A stretch of 64,000 bases of DNA from Piscinibacter defluvii (GCF_004011805.1 NZ_RCHJ01000004.1:434001-498000); one strand, 5' to 3'. Positions 45,592 to 59,734 are shown, numbered from the stretch's first letter. Numbers and translations are program-made. Notes: a model not told the origin generated them from the sequence alone.

Positions 45592-46780
45592 GCCGCCGGG
45601 TGATCGCGCTCTTCAGCGGGTTCAGGCGGTCCGCGACGCGGATCACCGCGCTGCGCAGCAGCTTCGCCGGCGCGCGGTCGTCGGTGAACAGGCCGACGAC
45701 GGCGTTGGTGCCGAGGTAGATCGGCAGCGTCTCGCGCCGGTGGCGCGTCTCGTACGGCAGCAGCGTCTCGAGCCGGCCGAGGTCGCGCCCGGCACGCCGG
45801 GCCTGCACCAGCTGCTGCGCCAGCGCTTCCACGCCGTAGAGCGCGAAGTTGTAGCCATGCGCGGTGACCGGGTGCATGCCCACCGCCGCATCGCCGACCA
45901 GCGCGAAGCGCGGCGCGACGAAGCGCTGCGCATACACCGCCACCAGCGGATAGAGGTGGCGCGTGCCCTGCAGCGTCATCGCGCCGAGCCGCCCGCCCAG
46001 ACGCGCCTGCACCCAGGCGACGAACTCGGCCTCCGGCCAGGCCATCATCGCCGCGGCGCGGTCGGCCGGCACGGTGACGACGATCGAGCTGCAGCCGCCG
46101 TTCATCGGCAGCACCGCCAGCGTGTGGCCCTCGTGGAAGCACTCCTGCGCCACGCCCTCGTTCGACCGCTCGTGCGCCATGCGGCAGACGATCACGCTGC
46201 GCCCGAAGTCGCGCATGGCCGCGCCGATGCCGGCCTGGCGGCGCGCGGCCGAGAAGCGGCTGTCGGCCGCCACCAGCAGCGGTGCGCGCCAGCAGCGCTC
46301 GCCGCCGTCGGCGCTGCGGGTGTGCACGCTGGCCGCGTCGGTCTCGAGTTGCAGCGCGGTGACCCGGGTCGCGGGCTGCAGCGCGATGCCCTCGTGCCAG
46401 CGCGCCGCGGCCCAACTGGCACGCCGGATCACGTGGTTGGCGACGAGGTGCCCGAGCTCGGACTCGCCCGAGCCGGCCGGGTCGAAGCGCAGCGGTGCCG
46501 GGTCGGCCGCGTTGTAGACCGCCGCGCGCACCAGCGGCGCCACCTCCCCGGGCGGGAACGCGTCCCACAGGCCGAGGCGGCGCAGGATGGCCTGGCCGCG
46601 GTGCGTCAGCGCGATGTCGCGCCCGTCGGGCGCCGGGTCGGCCAGCGCGGCCTCGTCCTGGCCGTCGAACACGACGCTGCGCAGGCCGGCATCTGCCAGC
46701 GCGAGCGCCAGGGCCAGCCCGCTCGGGCCGGCGCCGATCACGAGCACGTCGGCGTCGTGGGGAGCGGGGGAGTTGTCCAT
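45560..46780 (-). CDS. ubiM: FAD-dependent monooxygenase, UbiM-like ubiquinone hydroxylase
   Basis: A 406-residue flavin hydroxylase. The GxGxxG site is in DVLVIGAGPSGLALALALADAG. DGRDIALTHRGQAILRRLGLWDAF and the second FAD site FALVGDAAVGMHPVTAHGYNFALYG match the UbiM group, which hydroxylates the ubiquinone ring (C5, C6 or C1 depending on organism). The ATG at 46780 is preferred over in-frame starts upstream. It is convergent with and overlaps the MFS/PlsC gene by 32 bases. The UbiM sub-family call is good but not certain; related UbiF/UbiH enzymes are the alternative. Confidence 0.82.
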   Translation of the reverse strand: MDNSPAPHDADVLVIGAGPSGLALALALADAGLRSVVFDGQDEAALADPAPDGRDIALTHRGQAILRRLGLWDAFPPGEVAPLVRAAVYNAADPAPLRFDPAGSGESELGHLVANHVIRRASWAAARWHEGIALQPATRVTALQLETDAASVHTRSADGGERCWRAPLLVAADSRFSAARRQAGIGAAMRDFGRSVIVCRMAHERSNEGVAQECFHEGHTLAVLPMNGGCSSIVVTVPADRAAAMMAWPEAEFVAWVQARLGGRLGAMTLQGTRHLYPLVAVYAQRFVAPRFALVGDAAVGMHPVTAHGYNFALYGVEALAQQLVQARRAGRDLGRLETLLPYETRHRRETLPIYLGTNAVVGLFTDDRAPAKLLRSAVIRVADRLNPLKSAITRRLTDRGRALSA

Positions 46781-46826
46781 GGCGCGGCATCTTGGCCGCG
46801 CCGCCGCGGACGCACGCTGACCGGCG

Positions 46827-50321
<3,495 letters not shown>

Positions 50322-50325
<4 letters not shown>

Positions 50326-50843
50326 TCGCGCACCTGCCGTGCCAGCTTCAGCACCTGGCCCGACAGGCCGAGGTGGGCGGCGCGCAGCGCCTTGAGGTTG
50401 ACGTCGAAGCGCAGCGCGTCGTTGACGTTGACCAGCTCGACCATGCCGCCGCGCGACAGGAAGCCGTCGAGCGCGCCGATGGTCAGCATCGGCGCCTCGC
50501 CCGCGGCGACGGCGTAGGAGCGTGCGGCGCTGCCGTCGACGAACAGCAGGTCGCAGGCGGTGGGCGCCCCCGGGCCCAGCAGGTGGACGGCCAGCGGCCG
50601 CCCGGCCACCGGCACGCCGCGCTGGCCGGCGAAGGCCGCCGCCACCGCCGGGCTGTCCTGCAGCACGCACAGGCGCAGCGGCGCGCTCTCGGAGGCGAAG
50701 GTGCCGGCCGGCCACTGGACGAAGCGGGCCAGCGTGACGGCGAACTTCGCCTTGGCCTCGGCCTCGCTGGCCGGTGCCTGGGCCTGCGCGGCGAACACGA
50801 CGGCGGCCAGCGCGAGCAGCAGGTGGCGCGGCCGCGAGCCCAT
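50322..50843 (-). CDS. YfiR family periplasmic protein (DUF4154)
   Basis: A 173-residue exported protein with signal peptide (1-22, ending QAQA). The family pattern is clear: AKAKFAVTLARFVQWPAGTF, LRLCVLQDSP, CDLLFVDGS, ML TIGALDGFLSRGG-like segment and the C-terminal VNVNDALRFDVNLKALR. YfiR proteins repress membrane partners, for example diguanylate cyclases. Here the partner is the next gene, a hybrid histidine kinase, with start/stop overlap. It follows the TonB receptor by a single base. Confidence 0.9.
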
Positions 50844-50844
50844 C

Positions 50845-52878
50845 TCAGAAGGTCCAGCCGAACTGCAGCCGCACGCTGCGCCCGTCCTGCGCCAGCGTGT
50901 CGTCGCGGTGCTCCGGGCCGGCCGGATCGGCGTAGTGCGTGTCCGCCAGGTTGTACAGGCCCAGTGCGACGGACCCGGGTTGCCCGGGCGGTGCCAGCGT
51001 GGCCTGCACGTTCAGGCGCAGGTAGGGCTCGAGCCGCGCGCCGGTCAGCGTGCGGCGCTCGCCGACGCGCAGCAGGTTCAGCCCGAACGTGCTGCCGGGC
51101 CAGGGGCCGGCCAGCGTGGCCATCAGCTTGGCGAGCGAGCGCGGCGCGTCGCTCAGCTCGGCGCCGGTGGTCAGGTCGCGCGTGTGCTGGCGAGCCCAGC
51201 TGCCGCGCAGGCGCAGCGCGCGGTCGACCTGCCAGGTGGCCTCCAGCTCCACGCCGCGCGCGCGGGCGCTGCCGGTGTTCGCGTAGCCCTGCTGGCCGCC
51301 GGGCAGGTCGACGAAGTTGATCGAGTCCCTCAGGTCGAGCCGGTACCAGGTCAGGCTGGCGTCCAGGGCGGCGGACGGGCGCCACAGCGCCGTCAGCTCG
51401 CTCGAGCGCAGCGCTTCGGCCCGCAACGTGGTGCCGAGCGCCTGGCCGCTGTCCTGGTAGCCGGTCTCCGAGGCGTTCGGCTCGCGGAAGGCGCTGCCGC
51501 GCTGCAGCTTGAGCGTCCACGCCGGCGCGGCCGACCAGAGCGCGGCGATCCGCGGCGAGGCGGTCGTGCGGCCATCGACCTGGCGGTCGGCGCGGGTGCC
51601 GAGGTTGAGGCGCCAGCGCGGCGCGAGCTGCCACTCGTCGTTGACGAACAGCGCGTAGCGCACCGAGCGCATCGTGATGTCGGTGTAGACCTGCGGCGCC
51701 GGTTCGAGATCGGCCGCGTGCAGGCGCTGCCGCGTGTTGTGCTGGAACTCCAGTCCGAGCAGCAGGCGGTGCCCGCGCCAGCCGCTCCAGACGTGGCGCA
51801 GCTCGCCGGCGATCCAGCGCGCGTCGGCATGGGTGACACCGGGCACCGGGGCCTCCGCGGGCGCGTACAGGCCGAAGCCGCGGTAGGCATAGACCCCGAG
51901 GCCGAGCCGCGCATGGACCTCCTGCGCATCGTTCAGCCGCTGCGCATAGGACAGATCGGCGAGGCCGTAGCGGTCCAGCGAGTCGCTGCGCTCGTTGAAC
52001 AGCACGCCGTAGGCGCCGGTCGGGTCGTCCTTGAGCCGCTCGGACAGCACCGCCGTCAGGCTCCAGCCGCCCCAGCGCGCCTTGGCGAACAGCTTGTCGT
52101 GGCGCTCGCCGTCGCGGCCGATCGCCCAGCCGTGGTGGCTCGACGGGTCGTCGTAGCCGGGGAAGTACAGGCTGGCGTGGCCCCGGGCGCGCTCGGCCGC
52201 GATGCCGAGCAGCACCCGGGTCGGCCCGAGGTCGCCGCCCCAGGTGGCGCCGAACTTGCGCCGCGCGAGCGATCCCAGCTCGAACGTGGCGGCCGCGCCG
52301 GGCAGTTGCGAGGGCCCGCGCGTGACGATGTTGACCACGCCCAGCACCGCGTTCGTGCCGTACAGCGCCGAGCCGGGGCCGGGAATGAACTCGACCCGGT
52401 CGATCAGCCCGACGTCGAGCGGGAACTCGCGCCCGGCGGTGGCCGAGTCGTAGATCGCCTCGTTGACCCGCGCGCCGTCGATCAGCAGCAGCAGGCGCGA
52501 CGAGTAGTCGCCCGGCCGCTCCACGCCGCGCACGCCGACGTAGGTGTAGGCGCGGTCCTGGCGCAGGTGCACTCCGGGCAGGCTCTCCAGCACCTCGGCC
52601 AGCGTGCGGTAGCCCTGGGCGCGGATCTCGCCGCCGGTGCGCACGTAGACCAGGCTGGGCGCCTCGGCGGCATCCTGGTCGACCTTGGCCGGCGCCGCCA
52701 GCCGCGACGAGCCCGCCACCGGCTGCGCCAGCACCGCGGCCAGTTCGTCGGCCGCCGGGTCCACCTCGGCCGCCGGCGCGGCCGGCGGCAGCAGCGCCGC
52801 CACCGACCCGGCCAGCACGGCACGGCGCGCCGCTGCGAGGAACGGGCGCACGAGGCCGGGCAGCGACACGGGCAGCAT
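50845..52878 (-). CDS. TonB-dependent outer-membrane receptor
   Basis: A 677-residue receptor. Signal peptide, then the plug domain (about 70-190) with RTLAEVLESLPGVHL, DGARVNEAIYD and FIPGPGSALYGTNAVLGVVNIVTRG. The beta-barrel ends with the terminal Phe in VRLQFGWTF. It is the first gene of a unit with yfiR-like and hybrid kinase genes. I infer it is a signal-coupled receptor; the ligand cannot be read from the sequence. No Fec-type N-terminal signalling domain is seen, so it would not act through a sigma regulator. Confidence 0.92.
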   Translation of the reverse strand: MLPVSLPGLVRPFLAAARRAVLAGSVAALLPPAAPAAEVDPAADELAAVLAQPVAGSSRLAAPAKVDQDAAEAPSLVYVRTGGEIRAQGYRTLAEVLESLPGVHLRQDRAYTYVGVRGVERPGDYSSRLLLLIDGARVNEAIYDSATAGREFPLDVGLIDRVEFIPGPGSALYGTNAVLGVVNIVTRGPSQLPGAAATFELGSLARRKFGATWGGDLGPTRVLLGIAAERARGHASLYFPGYDDPSSHHGWAIGRDGERHDKLFAKARWGGWSLTAVLSERLKDDPTGAYGVLFNERSDSLDRYGLADLSYAQRLNDAQEVHARLGLGVYAYRGFGLYAPAEAPVPGVTHADARWIAGELRHVWSGWRGHRLLLGLEFQHNTRQRLHAADLEPAPQVYTDITMRSVRYALFVNDEWQLAPRWRLNLGTRADRQVDGRTTASPRIAALWSAAPAWTLKLQRGSAFREPNASETGYQDSGQALGTTLRAEALRSSELTALWRPSAALDASLTWYRLDLRDSINFVDLPGGQQGYANTGSARARGVELEATWQVDRALRLRGSWARQHTRDLTTGAELSDAPRSLAKLMATLAGPWPGSTFGLNLLRVGERRTLTGARLEPYLRLNVQATLAPPGQPGSVALGLYNLADTHYADPAGPEHRDDTLAQDGRSVRLQFGWTF

Positions 52879-52937
52879 GCCGCGAGGCTACCGGCCGGGC
52901 CCCGCGGCCAAGCCCGGATAAGCGCCGCCGCGCCCGG

Positions 52938-53315
52938 CTACTTCTTGGCGGGGCCGAGCGCGAGGATCCAGCCGACCAGCTGCTTCGCGTCGGCCTCCTT
53001 GATCGCCACCGCATTGGGCGGCATGGCCAGGCCGCTGGCCTTGCCCTTCCAGTGGCTGTCGTAGGGGTTCGAACCGGTCATCACGATGTGGGTCAGCTGG
53101 TCCGCGGCGCCCTTCGTGCCGCGGTACTTGAGCGACACCTCGCGCCAGGACGGGCCCACCGGCGGCAGGCCGTCCGGCCCCTTGCCGCCGGGTTCGACCT
53201 GGTGGCAGGTCAGGCAGCCGCTGGTGGCGGCGAGCTTGAGCATCGCGTCGTCGTTGCCGGCGGCCATCGAGGCCACCGGCAGCGCGGCGAGCAGGGTGAT
53301 CAATGCAGTCTTCAT
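52938..53315 (-). CDS. monoheme cytochrome c, c551/c552-like
   Basis: A 125-residue class-I cytochrome c. Signal peptide to about 18 (VASMAAG), heme motif CLTCHQ at 34-38 and axial Met in AMPPNAV at about 98. The PGGKGPDGLPPVGPSWREVSLKY segment is typical of c551/c552-type proteins. It probably shuttles electrons in the periplasm. It lies between queA and the TonB receptor, on the same strand, with 59 bases after it. Confidence 0.93.
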   Translation of the reverse strand: MKTALITLLAALPVASMAAGNDDAMLKLAATSGCLTCHQVEPGGKGPDGLPPVGPSWREVSLKYRGTKGAADQLTHIVMTGSNPYDSHWKGKASGLAMPPNAVAIKEADAKQLVGWILALGPAKK

Positions 53316-53424
53316 GGCAGCTCCTCGAGGGGTGGTTTCGAGGCCATGCTAGGAAGCGGGGTCGACCCACCGTTGACGGCCGTCAACCGCCATCGGCAAA
53401 TTGCCAGCCTGGAGCAGCGCTGTG

Positions 53425-54489
53425 TCAGCCCGGAGCGGCGAGCGTGTCGTCGCGCGACAGCAGCATCGCGTCGCCGTAGCTGAAGAAGCGGTAGCGCTCG
53501 CGCACGGCATGCGCGTAGAGCGCACGCATGCGCGCGTGGCCGGCGAAGGCGCTGACCAGCATCAGCAGCGTGCTGCGGGGCAGGTGGAAGTTGGTGACCA
53601 GCCGATCGACGACACGGAAGCGGAAGCCCGGCGTGATGAAGATGTCGGTCTCGCGGCTGCCGGGTGCGAGCGTGCCGGACAGCGCAGCCGACTCGAGCGC
53701 ACGCAGCGTCGTCGTGCCCACGGCCACGATGCGCCCCCCCGCGGCGCGCGTGCGTTCGATCGCCTCGACCGTGGCCGTGCCCACCTCGTACCACTCGCTG
53801 TGCATGCGGTGTTCGGCGATGGTCTCGCTGCGCACCGGCTGGAAGGTGCCGGCGCCGACATGCAGCGTGACGTTCGCGCGGCCGATGCCGCGCCCGGCCA
53901 GTGCCGCCAGCAAGGCTGCGTCGAAGTGCAGGGCCGCGGTCGGCGCAGCCACCGCGCCGGGCCGGGCGGCGAACACGGTCTGGTAGCGGCGCTCGTCCTC
54001 GGCGTCGTCGGCATGCGTGATGTAGGGCGGCAGCGGCACGTGGCCGTGGCGCTCGAGCAGCACGAACGGGTCCTCGGGCAGGCGCAGGCGGAACAGCGAA
54101 TCCTCCGGGCCGCCGCGGCCGAGCACCTCGGCCTCGAACGCGTCGGCGAAGCGCAGCAGCGCGCCGGCCCGGGGCGACTTGCTGGCGCGCAGGTGGGCCA
54201 GCACCTCGCGGCCGGGCAGCACCCGCTCGACCAGCGCCTCCACCGCCCCGCCGCTGGCCTTGCGGCCGAGCAGGCGCGCCTTGATCACGCGCGTGTCGTT
54301 GAAGACCAGCAGGTCGCCGGGCTCGAGCAGGGCGGGCAGCTCCCTGAACACACGGTCGACTGGGGCCTCGGCGCGGCCGTCGAGCAGGCGCGAGGCGCTG
54401 CGCTCGGCGGCCGGGTGCTGGGCGATCAGCTCGGGGGGAAGCTCGAAATCGAAGTCCGCGAGCGTCCAGGCCCGGGCGGCGTGGGTCAC
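53425..54489 (-). CDS. queA: tRNA preQ1(34) S-adenosylmethionine ribosyltransferase-isomerase
   Basis: A 354-residue QueA. It makes epoxyqueuosine from preQ1-tRNA and SAM. Family stretches: [91 protein letters not shown] and [19 protein letters not shown]. The GTG at 54489 is the most likely start; the frame runs on upstream. It is preceded five bases earlier by the stop of a small membrane protein. Partner tgt is 5.5 kb downstream on the same strand. Confidence 0.97.
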   Translation of the reverse strand: MTHAARAWTLADFDFELPPELIAQHPAAERSASRLLDGRAEAPVDRVFRELPALLEPGDLLVFNDTRVIKARLLGRKASGGAVEALVERVLPGREVLAHLRASKSPRAGALLRFADAFEAEVLGRGGPEDSLFRLRLPEDPFVLLERHGHVPLPPYITHADDAEDERRYQTVFAARPGAVAAPTAALHFDAALLAALAGRGIGRANVTLHVGAGTFQPVRSETIAEHRMHSEWYEVGTATVEAIERTRAAGGRIVAVGTTTLRALESAALSGTLAPGSRETDIFITPGFRFRVVDRLVTNFHLPRSTLLMLVSAFAGHARMRALYAHAVRERYRFFSYGDAMLLSRDDTLAAPG

Positions 54490-54494
54490 GCCGG

Positions 54495-54626
54495 TCAGCG
54501 CTGGGCGCCGGGCAGCGCCGGCGCCTGCTGGGCCCGCACGTCCGACTTGTCCCAGGCCAGCGCGGCGAGCACGCTGAAGGCGATCACGGCGGCGAGGACG
54601 ATGGCGACACGGGTGACGAAGCGCAT
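54495..54626 (-). CDS. 43-residue single-pass membrane protein
   Basis: A short frame upstream of queA, ending 5 bases before its GTG. The ATG at 54626 begins [20 protein letters not shown], one hydrophobic helix (about 6-24), and continues [22 protein letters not shown]. The helix and the basic N-terminus give a defined topology, most likely N-in with a short periplasmic tail. Codon use matches the neighbours. It has no clear ribosome site. It is too short for family recognition; a real small protein is plausible because of its tight spacing with queA. Confidence 0.5.
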   Translation of the reverse strand: MRFVTRVAIVLAAVIAFSVLAALAWDKSDVRAQQAPALPGAQR

Positions 54627-54787
54627 GGCGGCGGCAGCAACGCAGGGAACGGGCGCGATTGTGGCGCCATCCGAAGCGCTTTCCCCGCGCCGGATGCAAC
54701 CGGATGCGAATAGTCCGCCGGTTGCGTGCGGCGCGCCACGAAGCGCGGCAAGGCATCACGCCCGGGCCCGCGGCGAGAATCGCCCGC

Positions 54788-56836
54788 ATGCCCGACGCCA
54801 GCGCCAAGACACCGAGCAAGTCCGGCCCGCAGAAGGCGCTGGAAAAGCTCGGCCTGGTGCGCGACATCGACCTCGCGCTGCACCTGCCGCTGCGCTACGA
54901 GGACGAGACGCGGCTGGTGCCGATGGCCACGCTGCGCGAGGGCACGACGGCGCAGGTGGAGGGCGTGGTCAGCGACAGCCGGGTGCTGCTGCGCCCGCGC
55001 CGCCAGCTCGTGGTGACCGTTGCCGACGGGCGCGACACCCTGGTGCTGCGCTTCCTGAACTTCTACCCGGCCCAGCAGAAGGCCTGGGCCCCGGGTGTGC
55101 GGCTGCGTGTGCGCGGCGAGGTGCGCGGCGGCTTCCTCGGCCAGGAGATGGTGCACCCGGCGGTGCGCGTGGTGCAGGAGGGCGAGCCGCTGCCCAGCGC
55201 GCTGACGCCGGTCTACCCGGCCAGCGCGCAGCTGCCGCAGGCCTACCTGCGCAAGGCGGTGGCCTCCGGCCTGGCGCGCGCCGACCTGGCGGAGCTGCTG
55301 CCGCCCGGCCTGGCGCCGGCCGGGCTGATGCCGCTGCGCGAGGCGCTGCAGTTCCTGCACCACCCGGCGCGCGAGGTCGGCGTCGAGACGCTCGAGGACC
55401 GCAGCCACCCGGCCTGGCAGCGCCTGAAGTTCGACGAGCTGCTCGCCCAGCAGCTCTCGCAGCTGCAGGCGCGCCGGGCGCGCGAGGCGCAGCGCGCGCC
55501 GTCCTTCCCGGTGCGGCCCGGCGGCCTGCAGGAGCGGCTGCTGGCCGCACTGCCGTTCGCGCTGACCGCGGCGCAGCGCCGCGTGGCCGAGGAGATCGCG
55601 GCCGACCTGACCCGGCCCCAGCCCATGCAGCGCCTGCTGCAGGGCGACGTCGGCTCGGGCAAGACGGTGGTGGCGGCGCTGGCCGCTGCCGTGGCGATCG
55701 AGGCCGGCTGGCAGTGCGCACTGATGGCGCCCACCGAGATCCTGGCCGAGCAGCACCTGCGCAAGCTGGTCGGCTGGCTCGAGCCCTTGGGCGTCCGCGT
55801 CGCCTGGCTGACCGGCAGCCGCCAGGGCCGGCAGCGGCGCGCCATGCTCGAGCAGGTCGCCTCGGGCGAGGCGGCGCTGGTGGTCGGCACCCATGCCGTG
55901 ATCCAGGACCAGGTGGCGTTCCGGCGCCTGGGCCTGGCGATCATCGACGAGCAGCACCGCTTCGGCGTGCAGCAGCGCCTGGCGCTGCGGTCCAAGCTCG
56001 AGGACGGCCCGCTCGAACCGCACACGCTGATGATGAGCGCGACGCCGATCCCGCGCACGCTGGCGATGACGCTGTTCGCCGACCTGGACATCAGCACCAT
56101 CGACGAGCTGCCGCCCGGCCGCACGCCGGTGGTGACCAAGCTGTTCGCCGACAGCCGGCGCGACGCGGTGGTCGCGCGCATCCGCGACGAGGTGGCTGCC
56201 GGCCGCCAGGTCTACTGGGTCTGCCCGCTGATCGAGGAGAGCGAGAAGCTCGACCTGCAGAACGCCACCGCGACGCACCAGCAGCTCTGCGCCGCATTGC
56301 CCGAGCGCATGGTCGGGCTGCTGCACGGCCGCATGCCGGCGGCCGAGAAGGCGGCCGTGATGTCGCTGTTCTCCGGCGGCCAGATGGCGGTGCTGGTCTC
56401 GACCACGGTGATCGAGGTCGGCGTGGACGTGCCCAACGCCTCGCTGATGGTGGTCGAGCATGCCGAGCGCTTCGGGCTGAGCCAGCTGCACCAGCTGCGC
56501 GGCCGGGTCGGGCGCGGCGCGCAGGCGAGCGTGTGCGTGCTGCTGTACGGCACGCCGCTGTCGGACACCGCCAAGGCGCGCCTGAAGGCCATGCTCGAGA
56601 CGACCGACGGCTTCGAGATCGCCCGCCGCGACCTGGACATCCGCGGCCCGGGCGAGTTCCTCGGCGCGCGCCAGTCGGGCGCGCCCTTGCTGCGCTTCGC
56701 CGACCTGGCGCTGGACGAACCGCTGGTGCGCACCGCCCGGCGGGCCGCCGAACGCCTGCTGGTGCAGGACCCCGACGCCGCCGAGCGCCACGTGGCCCGC
56801 TGGCTGGGCCAGCGCTCGGAGTACTTGAAGGCGTGA
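54788..56836 (+). CDS. recG: ATP-dependent DNA helicase RecG
   Basis: A 682-residue helicase that remodels stalled replication forks and recombination intermediates. The wedge/OB domain is at about 50-190. The helicase core shows Walker [26 protein letters not shown], the DEQH box [25 protein letters not shown] and the C-terminal [13 protein letters not shown]. The ATG at 54788 gives [22 protein letters not shown]; the upstream in-frame extension reads unlike protein. It is divergent from the small membrane protein/queA unit. GAGAAT lies 7 bases before the ATG. Confidence 0.97.
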   Translation: MPDASAKTPSKSGPQKALEKLGLVRDIDLALHLPLRYEDETRLVPMATLREGTTAQVEGVVSDSRVLLRPRRQLVVTVADGRDTLVLRFLNFYPAQQKAWAPGVRLRVRGEVRGGFLGQEMVHPAVRVVQEGEPLPSALTPVYPASAQLPQAYLRKAVASGLARADLAELLPPGLAPAGLMPLREALQFLHHPAREVGVETLEDRSHPAWQRLKFDELLAQQLSQLQARRAREAQRAPSFPVRPGGLQERLLAALPFALTAAQRRVAEEIAADLTRPQPMQRLLQGDVGSGKTVVAALAAAVAIEAGWQCALMAPTEILAEQHLRKLVGWLEPLGVRVAWLTGSRQGRQRRAMLEQVASGEAALVVGTHAVIQDQVAFRRLGLAIIDEQHRFGVQQRLALRSKLEDGPLEPHTLMMSATPIPRTLAMTLFADLDISTIDELPPGRTPVVTKLFADSRRDAVVARIRDEVAAGRQVYWVCPLIEESEKLDLQNATATHQQLCAALPERMVGLLHGRMPAAEKAAVMSLFSGGQMAVLVSTTVIEVGVDVPNASLMVVEHAERFGLSQLHQLRGRVGRGAQASVCVLLYGTPLSDTAKARLKAMLETTDGFEIARRDLDIRGPGEFLGARQSGAPLLRFADLALDEPLVRTARRAAERLLVQDPDAAERHVARWLGQRSEYLKA

Positions 56837-56949
56837 AACCCGGGGGGTGCCCGTCAGCGCGCACCAAGCTAGGATGCGCGGCCGCTGCGCAGGCGCTCAC
56901 GAGGCAGGTGGCGGCGCCCCCCCTTCACACCGAAACGAGGGCCACGCCC

Positions 56950-58182
56950 ATGAACCTGATCCAGCGTGCGCAGGACATCCTGCTCAAACCCAAGGACACC
57001 TGGCCGGCGATCGCTGCCGAGCCCGCCACGGTCTCCTCGATCTACCAGCAGTGGCTGCTGATCGTCGCCGCCATCCCGCCGGTGGCCGCCTTCATCGGCC
57101 TGTCCATCATCGGCGTCGGCGGCTTCGGCTTCGGCTTCCGGGTGCCGCTGTTCGCCGGGATCGGCCACATGGTGCTGAGCTACGCGCTGTCGCTGGGCAT
57201 GGTGTACGTGCTGGCGCTGATCGTCGACGCGCTGGCGCCGAGCTTCGGCGGCACCAAGAACCCGATCGCGGCGCTCAAGCTGGTCGCCTACGGCAGCACG
57301 GCCGGCTTCGTCGGCGGCGTGTTCAGCCTGCTGCCGATGCTCTCGGTGCTGGGCCTGCTGGCCTCGCTGTACTCGATCTACCTGATCTACCTCGGCCTGC
57401 CGGTGCTGATGCGCAACCCGCCGGAGAAGTCGGTCGCCTACACGGCGGTGGTGGTGGTGATCGGCTTCGTGGCGATGCTGGTGATCTCGGCGCTGACCGC
57501 GACGGCGCTGCCGGGGCGGCACATGGGCTTCGGCGGCTGGGGCGCCCAGCCCGACGTGGCGCTCAAGGTGCCCGGCGGCGAGGTGCGCATCGACGGCAGC
57601 AAGATGGAGGAGATGGCGCGTCGCATGGAGGAGGCCGGCAAGCGCATGGAGCAGGCGCAAAAGCGCGGCGACAGCGACGCCGCCGGCAAGGCGCTGGGCG
57701 AGATGATGGGCGCGGTCGGCGGCACCGGCGGCCAGCCGATCCCGGCCGCCGAGCTGAAGGCGCTGCTGCCCGAAACGCTCGGCGGGCTGGCGCGCGAGAG
57801 CTTCGAGGCGCAGAACAACGCGGCCATGGGCCTGGCCAGCTCGTCGGCGCGCGGGCGCTATGCCGGCGGCGACCGGCGCGTCGAGCTCAGCATCACCGAC
57901 ATGGGCAGCCTGGCCGGCCTGGCCGGGGTGGCCGGCTGGGCCAACATGACGGTGGACCGCGAGACCGACGGCCAGGTCGAGAAGGTCTACAAGCAGGGCA
58001 CGCGCACGGTGCGCGAGCAGTACCGCAAGGACGGCTCGCACGGCGAGGTGACGGTGATCCTGCCCAACGGCGTGATCGTCGAGGCGCGCGGCAACGGGGT
58101 CGACCCGGCCTCGCTGAAGAAGTTCGTCGACGGCCTGGACCTGGCCCGTCTCGAGACCCTGCAGCGTCCGGCGAAGTCCTAG
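56950..58182 (+). CDS. Yip1-domain inner-membrane protein
   Basis: A 410-residue membrane protein. The N-terminal Yip1 domain (about 1-190) has MNLIQRAQDILLKPKDTWPAI and five hydrophobic helices. A long soluble C-terminal extension (about 200-410) contains an amphipathic helix rich in Met/Glu/Arg (EEMARRMEEAGKRMEQAQKR) and a beta-like region ending ILPNGVIVEARGNG. This C-terminal part is specific to such proteins and of unknown function. It lies between recG and oxyR, with a 113-base gap after recG that contains no other gene. Confidence 0.85.
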   Translation: MNLIQRAQDILLKPKDTWPAIAAEPATVSSIYQQWLLIVAAIPPVAAFIGLSIIGVGGFGFGFRVPLFAGIGHMVLSYALSLGMVYVLALIVDALAPSFGGTKNPIAALKLVAYGSTAGFVGGVFSLLPMLSVLGLLASLYSIYLIYLGLPVLMRNPPEKSVAYTAVVVVIGFVAMLVISALTATALPGRHMGFGGWGAQPDVALKVPGGEVRIDGSKMEEMARRMEEAGKRMEQAQKRGDSDAAGKALGEMMGAVGGTGGQPIPAAELKALLPETLGGLARESFEAQNNAAMGLASSSARGRYAGGDRRVELSITDMGSLAGLAGVAGWANMTVDRETDGQVEKVYKQGTRTVREQYRKDGSHGEVTVILPNGVIVEARGNGVDPASLKKFVDGLDLARLETLQRPAKS

Positions 58183-58196
58183 GAGCCTGCGCAGCC

Positions 58197-59144
58197 ATGA
58201 CGCTCACCGAACTGCGCTACATCGTCGCGGTGGCCCGCGAGAAGCACTTCGGCCGTGCCGCCGAGGCGTGTTTCGTCTCCCAGCCGACCCTGAGCGTGGC
58301 GATCAAGAAGCTCGAGGAGGAGCTGGACGTCAAGATCTTCGAGCGCGGCGCCAGCGAGGTCAGCGTCACGCCGCTCGGCCAGGAGATCGTGCGCCAGGCG
58401 CAGTCCGTCATCGAGCAGGCCCAGGCGATCAAGGAGATCGCCAAGCGCGGCAAGGACCCGGTGTCCGGCCCGCTGCGCCTGGGCGTGATCTACACCATCG
58501 GGCCCTACCTGCTGCCCGACCTGGTGAAGCAGGCGATCGAGCGCGTGCCGCAGATGCCGCTGATCATCCAGGAGAACTTCACCGCCAAGCTGCTGGAGAT
58601 GCTGCGCACCGGCGAGCTCGACGCGGCCATCATGGCCGAGCCCTTCCCGGACGCCGGCCTGGCGGTGGCGCCGCTGTACGACGAGCCCTTCCTCGCCGCC
58701 GTGCCGAGCCAGCACCCGCTGGCCAGGCGCAAGAGCCTCACGGCCGAGGAGCTGAAGAACGAGACCATGCTGCTGCTGGGCACCGGGCACTGCTTCCGCG
58801 ACCATGTGCTCGAGGTCTGCCCGGAGTACGCGCGCTTCTCCAGCGACGCCGAGGGCATCCGCAAGAGCTTCGAGGGGTCGTCGCTGGAGACCATCAAGTA
58901 CATGGTCGCCTCGGGCATGGGCGTGACCGTGGTGCCGCAGCTCTCGGTGCCCAAGGAGCCGCAGCCGCACGTCAAGTACGTCAAGTTCAGCGCGCCGGTG
59001 CCCACCCGCCGCGTCGTGCTGGTGTGGCGCCGCACCTTCACGCGCTACGAGGCGATCGCCGCGCTGCGCAATGCGATCTACGCCTGCCCGCTGGCCGGCG
59101 TCAGGCGCCTGACCGACGGTGCAGGCGGCCGGCCGGCCGCCTGA
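58197..59144 (+). CDS. oxyR: hydrogen peroxide-sensing regulator OxyR
   Basis: A 315-residue LysR regulator. The HTH starts [40 protein letters not shown]. The two redox cysteines are at 199 and 208 in [12 protein letters not shown], the same positions as E. coli OxyR, so it should form the activating disulfide with peroxide. An AGGAG site precedes the ATG by a few bases, in the gap after the Yip1 gene. It is followed by dps, a typical OxyR target. Confidence 0.97.
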   Translation: MTLTELRYIVAVAREKHFGRAAEACFVSQPTLSVAIKKLEEELDVKIFERGASEVSVTPLGQEIVRQAQSVIEQAQAIKEIAKRGKDPVSGPLRLGVIYTIGPYLLPDLVKQAIERVPQMPLIIQENFTAKLLEMLRTGELDAAIMAEPFPDAGLAVAPLYDEPFLAAVPSQHPLARRKSLTAEELKNETMLLLGTGHCFRDHVLEVCPEYARFSSDAEGIRKSFEGSSLETIKYMVASGMGVTVVPQLSVPKEPQPHVKYVKFSAPVPTRRVVLVWRRTFTRYEAIAALRNAIYACPLAGVRRLTDGAGGRPAA

Positions 59145-59177
59145 CGCCGCGAGAGAACCCACCCCGCCCGCCGGCGG

Positions 59178-59198
59178 CGACACTTCGCTACAGTGTCG
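59178..59198. promoter_or_regulatory. 7-7-7 inverted repeat in front of dps
   Basis: CGACACT (59178-59184) and AGTGTCG (59192-59198) are perfect inverted arms separated by 7 bases, 31 bases before the dps ATG. TACAGT (59189-59194) overlaps the right arm and may be a -10. The site could bind OxyR or another repressor, although it is not the classical OxyR ATAG pattern. Confidence 0.5.
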
Positions 59199-59229
59199 GG
59201 TCGTCCCCACCTTCCGATCAGGAGCCTCG

Positions 59230-59730
59230 ATGGCGAAGAAGAGCAAGAGCGCCGGCCCGGCGATCGACATCGGCATCGGCGACAAGGACCGCGCGGCGAT
59301 CGCCGCCGGCCTGTCGCGCCTGCTGGCCGATACCTACACGCTGTACCTGACGACCCACAACTTCCACTGGAACGTCACCGGGCCGATGTTCAACACGCTG
59401 CATGCGATGTTCATGGGCCAGTACACCGAGCTGTGGAACGCGGTCGACCCGATCGCCGAGCGCATCCGCGCGCTCGGGCATGCGGCACCCGGTTCGTACG
59501 CGCAGTTCGGCGCGCTGGCCTCGATCAAGGACGCGCCGGCCAAGCCGCCCAAGGCGCTGGAGATGGTCAGGATCCTGGTCGACGGCCACGAGGCGGTGGC
59601 ACGCACCGCGCGCAGCGTGTTCCCGCTGGCCGCGGCAGCCGACGATCAGCCGACCGCCGACCTGCTGACCCAGCGCCTCGACGTGCACGAAAAGACGGCC
59701 TGGATGCTCCGGTCGCTGCTTGAAGATTGA
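59230..59730 (+). CDS. dps: Dps ferritin-like DNA-binding protein
   Basis: A 166-residue mini-ferritin that oxidises Fe2+ with peroxide and protects DNA. The ferroxidase pattern is clear: [46 protein letters not shown], and a C-terminal [22 protein letters not shown]. The Lys-rich start MAKKSKSAG may bind DNA. AGGAG precedes the ATG at 59230. It is directly downstream of oxyR (85 bases), with an inverted repeat between. Confidence 0.97.
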   Translation: MAKKSKSAGPAIDIGIGDKDRAAIAAGLSRLLADTYTLYLTTHNFHWNVTGPMFNTLHAMFMGQYTELWNAVDPIAERIRALGHAAPGSYAQFGALASIKDAPAKPPKALEMVRILVDGHEAVARTARSVFPLAAAADDQPTADLLTQRLDVHEKTAWMLRSLLED

Positions 59731-59734
59731 TCCG

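Noticed and set aside
53401-58182. Single open frame of about 1593 codons
   Set aside because: Its first part is antisense to queA and a wrong frame of recG. Only the last 410 codons (from 56950) form a real gene, the Yip1 protein. Such runs are a result of GC-rich codon bias.
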